Assembly: GCA_006954405.1 (NCBI GenBank)
Contig: LVVQ01000001.1
Location: forward strand, 930,001-994,000
Direction: 5' to 3'
Length of the DNA stretch: 64,000 nucleotides
Origin: Candidatus Methanarcanum hacksteinii
Lineage (GTDB): Archaea > Thermoplasmatota > Thermoplasmata > Methanomassiliicoccales > Methanomethylophilaceae
This document shows positions 16,313-23,882 of this stretch, piece after piece. The notes under the pieces were generated by a model. The model did not search any database and was not told the DNA's origin. It saw nothing but the letters and a program-made list of their open reading frames with translations. The stretch's first letter is position 1; each line of letters opens with the position of its first letter. A program made the position numbers and the translations under genes.

Positions 16313-18682
16313 TCATCCGAGTGTTATCTCGTTGAAGTTCCCTTCCAATCTAAAATAGTTGAAGACGGAGTTATCACAAGTGAACATTATGACCTGATTC
16401 TCCCTCGAGAATTCATAGATCGCCTTACAGGCCCCTTGTTTCCTCTCATCATCGAAACGGACCAGGATATCGTCCATGATCATTGGCATCTTCTCTGCCG
16501 TGATCTCCTCCGCCAATGCCATCTTTATCGACAGATAGATCTGATCCCCGAGACCGGAACTCCATTGGGATGAGTTCTTCCTCATGACGCTATCTTTGAC
16601 GACTATGTCGTTGTCCCTCGGATCGTTGTCCAGTTGGTATCTTCCCTCGGTCATGAGTGAAAGATATCTATTGGCCCTGATGACGACCGTTGGTTGCAGA
16701 TCGGAGTAGAAGCGATCACAGGAATCACGTATGATGGTCTGTGCAATACTGTATGTGGCCCATTCACGGACCAATCCCTTTAATCTCTCCTCCGCATTCA
16801 TCCTTTTGGTGAGGAGCTGATTGTACGCATCGTCATTCATGATCTCATCCATCATGTGCGTTATCTCTCCGATCCTCTGACTGTATTGATCTGAATCATC
16901 CTTCAGATCGTCAGCATCAGGTATATCATCGGCAAGGAATGCTTTGAGCTCGCTGATCGATAACTTGGTAGTGGCCTCAATGCTCTGTTTGAGTGTCTCC
17001 ATCTCCTTCCTCAGATCGATGAGTCTGAGCTTCTTCAGGTATGCCTCTTTGAACCTCTCGGATGAACCCCATCTCCTAAGGAGTCTTGACCTCTCTTCGG
17101 AATCAGCCTTCATCTTGTCCTTCAATTTGGTGATCTGCTCATTCTTCTCCTTTATAACGATGGCATCGTTGAGCATGGTCCTGAGGCTCTCTATGTTCTC
17201 TTCAGTGCTACCTTTCAATTCATACGCCATCGCCAAGGGGGCCAACGTCCTCTCGAACAATGATGTCTCGGCGATGAGGCTCTGTCTTTCTGCCTTGGCT
17301 GCATCCCTCTTGCTATTGAGATCGCAAAGTACACGGAGATTCTCGGCAAGGACGATTGCCCTCTCAGGTTCTATTCCCGAAGGATATCCTTCATTGACGA
17401 TCCACTGATCCCAATTGAGAGGATCCTTCTTCTTTTTGGACACTACGATGAATGGTAATGCGATCCCCAGGAGTGCTAATACGGCACCAGCTATCGTCAC
17501 GATCATATCTTCCAATAACAACGCGCCAAGCACTGCAACGACTATGCCCACTATCCCCAACAGAAGGAGACCATATTCCCTCTTTCCGAAGTTACGGCCG
17601 TTGCGTTTCTGCAACACACGCTCAGCCTTACTGATGATGTATTGTCCGTTCCTGACCTTGGAAGCCTGTTCGGATGTCCATCCGACCTTCTTCTCGAGTT
17701 CCGTTATCTCACCATCTATCTTGCTGATATCGGACTCCACTTTGGAGATCGATGCCTTGTTCTTGATGTAATCATTCGATTGAGAACATACATTCTCGAT
17801 CTCGGTACGTTTAGATAGGACGTTATTGACATCCTTGATCTCCTTATCGGACGGGATCTCGCTCTTGATACGATCGATCTCCTCGGAGATGTGTTCGAAT
17901 CTCGCTTTATCATCTGGATTGAATGAATCGTATTCGGACAATCCTTTGCATTCATCCTCTAATTCACGAAGATGCTCAAGATTGCCTGATTGTGATCTGT
18001 TCAATCTCTTGCGCGCCTTCTCATCGTTCGAGAGGTCGATCAATTTCTTCTTATCGAGGACTTTTCTTTTAAGATCCTCTCTCTCGGCATATAATGCATC
18101 ATACTGGTCCATCTTGGATTCGATCTCCTCGATCTCAGCATTGATGCTATCAATCTCCTTCATGCACGCGCCGATCAGTCTTGTATCCGACATCTTCTCG
18201 GGCGTCATAAGTTCCTCGAGTCTGTTGTCGATATCCTTCGATACCGCAGGTACATTCTCTCCGCCAGGTATGGTTAGGAACTTGCTCTTGAAATCATTGG
18301 TCGATATGACCTTATTATTAGTCAATTCCTCGAGATCGAGGCCATAGAGTGCACGATATGTGGCGGAATCCATGTTAGAGAATTCTTCGGAGATCGTTCT
18401 CTTTCCGTTCTCCTCCTTCACCTTCTTCTGTTCTCTGATCAGCGTTCTACGATCTCCATTGTCCATCGTAACCTCTATGATGCCAGAATCGTTCTTCGAA
18501 GGCGTTGGATACAGTCTCTTCTTCCCGCTTATGGGGAAGAGCGTTGATCTTATGAATTCGGTTATCGTGGATTTTCCACTTTCATTATGACCATAGATGA
18601 CAGTCATGTTGTCCTTCAGATCGCCGGAGTTCCAACGCATGATGTTACCGAACGATCTGACGTTGATCCTGTCTATCCTCAT
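16313..18682 (-). CDS. YhaN-like (Rad50/SbcC-type) ATPase with two membrane helices
   Basis: This 789-residue SMC-like ATPase has a Walker A loop VIYGHNESGKSTITEFIR near residues 29-46, coiled coils on both sides of a hydrophobic hairpin, an ABC signature near the C-terminus (SSQWSSGLGDQIYLSIKMALAEE) and Walker B PMIMDDILVRFDD. In place of a Rad50 zinc hook, residues about 362-415 form two membrane helices. This matches the YhaN family of Firmicutes, in which the coiled coil is membrane-inserted. It overlaps the nuclease gene upstream by 4 bp (ATGA). Together they should form a DNA-end-processing complex tethered to the membrane. Confidence 0.85.
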   Translation of the reverse strand: MRIDRINVRSFGNIMRWNSGDLKDNMTVIYGHNESGKSTITEFIRSTLFPISGKKRLYPTPSKNDSGIIEVTMDNGDRRTLIREQKKVKEENGKRTISEEFSNMDSATYRALYGLDLEELTNNKVISTNDFKSKFLTIPGGENVPAVSKDIDNRLEELMTPEKMSDTRLIGACMKEIDSINAEIEEIESKMDQYDALYAEREDLKRKVLDKKKLIDLSNDEKARKRLNRSQSGNLEHLRELEDECKGLSEYDSFNPDDKARFEHISEEIDRIKSEIPSDKEIKDVNNVLSKRTEIENVCSQSNDYIKNKASISKVESDISKIDGEITELEKKVGWTSEQASKVRNGQYIISKAERVLQKRNGRNFGKREYGLLLLGIVGIVVAVLGALLLEDMIVTIAGAVLALLGIALPFIVVSKKKKDPLNWDQWIVNEGYPSGIEPERAIVLAENLRVLCDLNSKRDAAKAERQSLIAETSLFERTLAPLAMAYELKGSTEENIESLRTMLNDAIVIKEKNEQITKLKDKMKADSEERSRLLRRWGSSERFKEAYLKKLRLIDLRKEMETLKQSIEATTKLSISELKAFLADDIPDADDLKDDSDQYSQRIGEITHMMDEIMNDDAYNQLLTKRMNAEERLKGLVREWATYSIAQTIIRDSCDRFYSDLQPTVVIRANRYLSLMTEGRYQLDNDPRDNDIVVKDSVMRKNSSQWSSGLGDQIYLSIKMALAEEITAEKMPMIMDDILVRFDDERKQGACKAIYEFSRENQVIMFTCDNSVFNYFRLEGNFNEITLG

Positions 18683-19875
18683 TGTTCGGCCCCCATCATC
18701 TTCTCTATTACGAGATACATCGCGTCATCGACGATATCCTTCAATTCATCATCTGATAAGGATTCGAACATGCTCTTTCTTGATTGGGAGACGGTCGTGG
18801 AACAGATCATATCGATCAATTCCTTTCTTCCGAAACCTGAGATCCTGTTACCGTAACTGATGACCGCGGATGTGAAATCATTGATCTCCTCTCTTGTCTT
18901 GAGATCGATATCCGGTACCGTCCTTACGATCACGGACGATATCTTGCAATCGATGGAATTCTCAATCATCTCCTTGATGGATTCCGTTCCGCCAGTACGC
19001 AGTATCGCATCCAATGGTCCGCGACCGGAGAATGTGATGGATGCTATGCAATTCTTCTTGATCTTCGACAATTCATCGATCGCAGTCTTGAAATCTGTTT
19101 TCCCTGTGATATCGATATTGACATCCACCCAATCGATCGCAGATGTCTTGAATGGGGATATGTCAACGACGGCGCCATCATTCACCGTCACGAGATATGC
19201 TCCCTTCTCACCGCTCTCCTTGGGGTCCATCCCTTGAGTGTTACCGGAATAGACGACATAAGGCATCCTATTGAGTATGGATGCCTTGTGTATATGGCCC
19301 AACGCCCAATAGTTGACATCCTTATCCTTCATGTCGGACAGTTTGCAGGGCGAGTAATTGTCATCCTTGGCTCCATCGACATTGCAATGGAACACGCCTA
19401 TGGCAAAAAGGTCGCTCTCCTTCTTCACTGATTTCACATAATTCGAATTAGGCTTCATTGACGGGAAGCTCATGCCTATGAGCTCAGTGACCCTTCTCCC
19501 GTCCTTCTCGAAATACATGTGCGTTATCTGCTCAGGGAATACGAAAGCATTCTTCGGCAACGGTATGGAGTTCTCCCATCTCCTCTTGGTATCATGGTTG
19601 CCGTAGATGATGTAACACGGTACTTTCATGGATGCTATAGCGTCGGCGAATCTGCTCCTCGTCAACGGCGTCTCATTGGTACTGTCGAATATGTCTCCAG
19701 AGAATATTACGAAATCAACTTTCTCCTTCTTTGCGAATGATACGATGTTATCGAGTGCAGTGAACACTGATTCACGTAATCTTCTCCCAAGATCCTCATC
19801 CGCATCGGAGATCCCTGAGAATCTGCACCCTAGATGCAGGTCAGAACAATGAATGAATCTGAATGAATCTCCCAT
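18679..19875 (-). CDS. YhaO/SbcD/Mre11-like metallophosphoesterase nuclease
   Basis: This 398-residue calcineurin-type phosphoesterase has all main metal-binding motifs: RFIHCSDLHLG (residues 6-16), FVIFSGDIFDS near residue 56, CYIIYGNHD near residue 94, and GVFHCN then ALGHIHKA near residues 165-200. This is the Mre11/SbcD/YhaO pattern for a Mn-dependent DNA nuclease. It pairs with the YhaN-like ATPase downstream (4-bp overlap), as Mre11 pairs with Rad50. A TATA-like GTTTAAACAT about 28 bases upstream suggests a very short leader. The C-terminal 100 residues likely bind the partner. Confidence 0.88.
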   Translation of the reverse strand: MGDSFRFIHCSDLHLGCRFSGISDADEDLGRRLRESVFTALDNIVSFAKKEKVDFVIFSGDIFDSTNETPLTRSRFADAIASMKVPCYIIYGNHDTKRRWENSIPLPKNAFVFPEQITHMYFEKDGRRVTELIGMSFPSMKPNSNYVKSVKKESDLFAIGVFHCNVDGAKDDNYSPCKLSDMKDKDVNYWALGHIHKASILNRMPYVVYSGNTQGMDPKESGEKGAYLVTVNDGAVVDISPFKTSAIDWVDVNIDITGKTDFKTAIDELSKIKKNCIASITFSGRGPLDAILRTGGTESIKEMIENSIDCKISSVIVRTVPDIDLKTREEINDFTSAVISYGNRISGFGRKELIDMICSTTVSQSRKSMFESLSDDELKDIVDDAMYLVIEKMMGAEQ

Positions 19876-19927
19876 GTCTCTCTATATCAAGGCCTATGTT
19901 TAAACGATTATCGCTCCGCCTATACGC

Positions 19928-21079
19928 TTAGTTGTGAGCCACCAACTGAATCGGAGTTTCCTTCTTCTGGATATCATATCTGCCGAAATCGTCAGCCGCT
20001 TTGACAAGGGATTTGATGTTATATTCATAGGAGTAAGGGGGAACTTCACATGTGGTACCCAATATCATCCCACATTTGGTGTCGATCCCGCCCTCTATCT
20101 GTGATCTGGCGTGCTCATAGATCTCATTCTGATTATTCTCTATGACGAACAGTTTGGTATCCACCGATGGCATTATCGCACAGAGGTTACCGAAAGTATC
20201 CTTCATGATCTCCGCAGGGAATTCCACACGATCCCAATATCCGATCTGCATTATGGTGAGTGGAGTGAAGACGATCTTCCCTGGATACAGCATATAATCA
20301 TCCTTATGGTTCCCACAGAAGTGATAGAATATCTGCGGACCAGCACCTTTGGAAAGACAGTTCCTGACCAACTTATTCAGTGCTGGAGGCGATATATCTT
20401 TAATCATCTCCGGAGACATGGAATCGCTGTTCTCGAGCACAGCGGATGTGTTCAGCAAGGCCATGCCGTATCTTTTTGCTATCGCTTCCGCCCCCATCGT
20501 TGCCGTCTCTACATAGATATCAACGAGTTTCTTTGCAAGATCCATCTCCGTTTGACACCACATGAAGAATTGCTCCAATCCGCAGAGTTCCGCACCGGCA
20601 CCAACAGGCTCAGGGACATAGGCCAATGGCACGAACATGTTGGGCATGGTCTCCTTGATGTAATCCATGGCCATCGTCAATCTGTTGAATGTGTATCCTG
20701 AACGGATCTGCTCTGTGCCAGGGATCTCCATCCTCTCCGCATCCTCGGGATCGTTCACGACGATATTCGTAGGAACGGGGGCTGTGAGATTCATATATTT
20801 CAGATTTATACCCAATTCAGGGAGCCAAGGGTGTGCGAAATAGTATTTCGTGACGGGCAACAAATCATAATGCTGTTGCGCATGCGCCAAACAGACCGCT
20901 GCCAATTTAGGATTCTCATAGAATTCCCTGATCGTATGCCCATAGAATACAGTGGAATGGGAAAGCATCATCGGATCGACAGGTATCCTATCAGCACCAG
21001 GGGCTCCTATCACAGCAGAAGCGTATCTCTTCTTGGCCTTCTGTAACCACAGATCATCAATAGGGTCGAACGTGTCCAT
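19928..21079 (-). CDS. MtaA/uroporphyrinogen-decarboxylase-family methyltransferase
   Basis: This protein of about 383 residues belongs to the UroD-like family that includes MtaA/MtbA, the zinc enzymes moving methyl groups from a corrinoid protein to coenzyme M. The zinc site is recognisable as HFCG (His-x-Cys, after GPQIFY) and a distal Cys in GTTCEVPPYSYEYN, the equivalent of the MtaA C-terminal PGCGI-P motif. No corrinoid protein or substrate methyltransferase is adjacent, so the substrate is open. A GTG at 21088 is possible, but the ATG at 21079 follows GGTGG at good spacing. It begins one base after the stop of a ubiquitin-like gene, indicating coupled translation. Confidence 0.78.
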   Translation of the reverse strand: MDTFDPIDDLWLQKAKKRYASAVIGAPGADRIPVDPMMLSHSTVFYGHTIREFYENPKLAAVCLAHAQQHYDLLPVTKYYFAHPWLPELGINLKYMNLTAPVPTNIVVNDPEDAERMEIPGTEQIRSGYTFNRLTMAMDYIKETMPNMFVPLAYVPEPVGAGAELCGLEQFFMWCQTEMDLAKKLVDIYVETATMGAEAIAKRYGMALLNTSAVLENSDSMSPEMIKDISPPALNKLVRNCLSKGAGPQIFYHFCGNHKDDYMLYPGKIVFTPLTIMQIGYWDRVEFPAEIMKDTFGNLCAIMPSVDTKLFVIENNQNEIYEHARSQIEGGIDTKCGMILGTTCEVPPYSYEYNIKSLVKAADDFGRYDIQKKETPIQLVAHN

Positions 21080-21080
21080 A

Positions 21081-21263
21081 TTATCCACCAGATGCCACCC
21101 TTATCGCTCTTACCTTGCAATCCACGGGTATTGAATCCATAGGCACTGGATTGCCATCGATCAAGAAGATGAATGAATCGGGATTCAGCCCCATCTCGAG
21201 TATCGCCTCTTCAATGGAAAGGCATGTCTTGATCTCAGATGTGTCTATGGACAGTGTGTACAT
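21081..21263 (-). CDS. Ubiquitin-like beta-grasp protein ending in Gly-Gly (SAMP/ThiS/MoaD-like)
   Basis: A 60-residue protein starts with a beta-grasp pattern (MYTLSIDTS, then a helix SIEEAILEMGL, then IFLIDGNPVPMDSIP) and ends exactly in ASGG. A C-terminal diglycine is the hallmark of ThiS, MoaD, Urm1 and archaeal SAMPs, which are adenylated by an E1-like enzyme to carry sulfur or modify proteins. The ATG at 21263 is preferred over 21281 because GAGGAGG precedes it by about nine bases. Its first 29 bp lie inside the end of the P-type ATPase gene, and it stops one base before the MtaA-like gene. No E1-like gene is in the window. Confidence 0.75.
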   Translation of the reverse strand: MYTLSIDTSEIKTCLSIEEAILEMGLNPDSFIFLIDGNPVPMDSIPVDCKVRAIRVASGG

Positions 21264-23862
21264 CCTGATTATCCTCCTCATCAGATTTCACAGATACTTT
21301 GTAGAGAGCTTTCTCATACCATTTCTCTGTCAGCCTTGTTATGAAATTCGTACTGTTATATTTCATTATCCATCTCATGACGAAGAACCATGCCACCAAT
21401 GAACCTATGATGATAAGGACATATTGCCATGGGAACATGGTGATCTGAAGGATCTGCCATGCGAAATCAGTAGTATCCACTGCATAGTATGCGGCACCGA
21501 CGACACAAAAGAGGAAGAGGGTGAGGAAAAACACCCTGAAGTTCCCTGTGACCTTCCCGTCCAACGCGAAGAACTTGCAGATCGGATTGATGAAGAATAA
21601 CTGTGAGATCTGTGCAAGGACAACGAACAGCAATAATGCATTCCTTGCAGCGACCTCTGCGTACCTCTCGTCGAGAGAGATCCCGCTCTCAGCATAATAG
21701 TCGAGCATCGCTTTTGTCGATTCGAACTGGGGATATCCGAATCTGTACAATGTGTCGGGATCGATGTACGAGTGCCCCAAGAGACCGTTGAGTGTGCCCG
21801 TGTAGAAGAACAAGTAGACACATACCGCCATAAGAGCTATGGAAAGTGCAACAGGAACGGCATAACTGAGAACAGCAGGCAATATCGCACCTTTGGTATC
21901 CGTCGGTTTTGCCCAGAGCGTCATGAAGAACGATGGGATTGCTACCGAGACGAATGCATAGAATGCGGCCTGTGTAGGCAGGAACAGAGTGGTACGGAAT
22001 GCGGAGCCCAACATGATCATAACGAACAGAACGAGGAATGCGAACACGAAGTTCCTCGATATGTATTGTTTGAGGATATCCCTCATACCGCTGACGGTCC
22101 TCTTGCCTTCTACGAGTGCACGCGGAAGTGCAGAGAAGCTATCCTTCATGAGGACCATATCCGCAACACCTCTCGCGGCACCGGCACCGCTTTCGAGAGC
22201 TACACCGACCTGTGCCGATTTCAATGACTTGACATCGTTGACACCATCACCGATCATCGCGACGTATTTTCCATTCTTCTTGAGGGTCTCGACGATGAGT
22301 TCTTTGTGGTTAGGCCTCATTCTTCCGAATATGTTGTATTCGAGGATCGCATTCTCCTTATCCTTGCCCTGAAGGGCATCCAACTCATCACCGGAGATTA
22401 TCTTCCTCTCTCCAGGGATGTTGGCTATCGTGAACATCGCATCGACGGTAGCGGGATCGTCACCAGAGATGACCTTGATCTCCATGTCATTCTTCATGAA
22501 GACATCCATAGTCTCCCTGCAATCCTTGCGTATCTCATCCTCGATAGCTATCACGGATACGACCTTCAATTCGGGTATCAACGGAGTATCGCCCGAATAC
22601 ATCTCGAAATCAGGGCCGACGGTCAAAAGCAATGTCCTGTACCCCATCTTTGCATAGGAATCGATGACATCCTTCACATCCTGTCTGTCAAGGTTGTCGC
22701 GTAATGCGGAATATGCACCAGAATAGATCGTTATCGGCTTTCCGTTGTATGTGAGCTTCACCGCACTGTATTTCCTCTCGGAGGTGAAACGGATCTCATC
22801 CAACGGCTTTACATCCGCCTCCCCGAATTTCTTGATGAGTGCCTCGACAGTACGGTTCTTGCTTCCAGTGGCATTCGCGAACAATTTAGCTATCTCGTCC
22901 GCATCCTCCACGTACTGTATCTCCTCGCGATAGTTCAGCCTGTTAGTGGTTATTGTACCCGTCTTATCCATGCAGACGACATTCACATGGCTGAGCGCTT
23001 CGATCGAGTTGGAATTCTGCAGAAGGACGCCTGTATCCGCCATCCTTACGGCAGATACCATGTATGCGATGACTATCAACAACAAGAGAGCCACGGGGAC
23101 GATGTCCAGAACGATGACGGCATTGTTCACTATCGTCGTGACCAATACGGATGAATCGAAGTGTTTGATGAGGTTTATGATTATCATCAAAATCATGAAG
23201 ATTATCGAGACGAAGACCAACAATTCGGTGACCGCGGTGGTCTCCATCTGAAGAGGGGTCTTCTTCTTCTTGAACTGTTTCGCTGACGAGAGCATCTCGG
23301 ATGCGAATGTGGATTCTCCGAAAGCATCCACTCTGTAGTATCCGATGCCGGTGACACAGTATGATCCGGAGAATATCCTGTCAGCTTCCTTCTTCCTCAC
23401 AGTGTGTGATTCACCGGTAAGAAGCGATTCATCCATCTCAAGATATTCCGACTCCAACAGTGTTCCATCGACAAGAGCCTGATCACCAGAGGAAAGCTTG
23501 ATGATATCGTCCTTTACGACCTCAGTCTGATCGATCTCACATTCTTTCGAATCCCTGATGACGACTACTTTCGGTCTCATCAGGAGCGCTATCTTATCCA
23601 ATCTACGTTTGGCCCTTACTTCCTGTATCGTGGCCACCGTCACGCTCAAACAGATAACGAATGTGGCCGCCAATGCATTGATGTATTCCTGAAAACAAAT
23701 GAGTATCGCACCGAGAGCGAACAGGATTATGTTGAACGCAGTGAAGACATTCTTGAAGATGATATCCTTGTACGTACGACTGACAACCTGTTCCACCGAG
23801 TTGACCTCGCCTTTGGAAATACGCTCGTTCACTTCCTCGGTTGTCAATCCTGTGAAATCCAT
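21235..23862 (-). CDS. P-type cation-transporting ATPase
   Basis: This 875-residue E1-E2 ATPase has the actuator motif DESLLTGES near residue 145, the phosphorylation motif CMDKTGTITTNRL with the phosphorylated Asp near residue 299, the KVISGDDP segment and the hinge MIGDGVNDVKSLK. About ten membrane helices are visible, including a C-terminal block of six. Helix M4 reads DIVPVALLLL, so the Pro-Glu-Gly-Leu of the closest bacterial CtpE-type pumps is altered and the ion cannot be assigned. A TATA-like ATATATAATT (23881-23890) lies 24 bp before the ATG, inside the end of the upstream gene, suggesting a leaderless transcript. Confidence 0.9.
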   Translation of the reverse strand: MDFTGLTTEEVNERISKGEVNSVEQVVSRTYKDIIFKNVFTAFNIILFALGAILICFQEYINALAATFVICLSVTVATIQEVRAKRRLDKIALLMRPKVVVIRDSKECEIDQTEVVKDDIIKLSSGDQALVDGTLLESEYLEMDESLLTGESHTVRKKEADRIFSGSYCVTGIGYYRVDAFGESTFASEMLSSAKQFKKKKTPLQMETTAVTELLVFVSIIFMILMIIINLIKHFDSSVLVTTIVNNAVIVLDIVPVALLLLIVIAYMVSAVRMADTGVLLQNSNSIEALSHVNVVCMDKTGTITTNRLNYREEIQYVEDADEIAKLFANATGSKNRTVEALIKKFGEADVKPLDEIRFTSERKYSAVKLTYNGKPITIYSGAYSALRDNLDRQDVKDVIDSYAKMGYRTLLLTVGPDFEMYSGDTPLIPELKVVSVIAIEDEIRKDCRETMDVFMKNDMEIKVISGDDPATVDAMFTIANIPGERKIISGDELDALQGKDKENAILEYNIFGRMRPNHKELIVETLKKNGKYVAMIGDGVNDVKSLKSAQVGVALESGAGAARGVADMVLMKDSFSALPRALVEGKRTVSGMRDILKQYISRNFVFAFLVLFVMIMLGSAFRTTLFLPTQAAFYAFVSVAIPSFFMTLWAKPTDTKGAILPAVLSYAVPVALSIALMAVCVYLFFYTGTLNGLLGHSYIDPDTLYRFGYPQFESTKAMLDYYAESGISLDERYAEVAARNALLLFVVLAQISQLFFINPICKFFALDGKVTGNFRVFFLTLFLFCVVGAAYYAVDTTDFAWQILQITMFPWQYVLIIIGSLVAWFFVMRWIMKYNSTNFITRLTEKWYEKALYKVSVKSDEEDNQDVHTVHRHI

Positions 23863-23882
23863 AGTTCGCGATTACATCCGAA

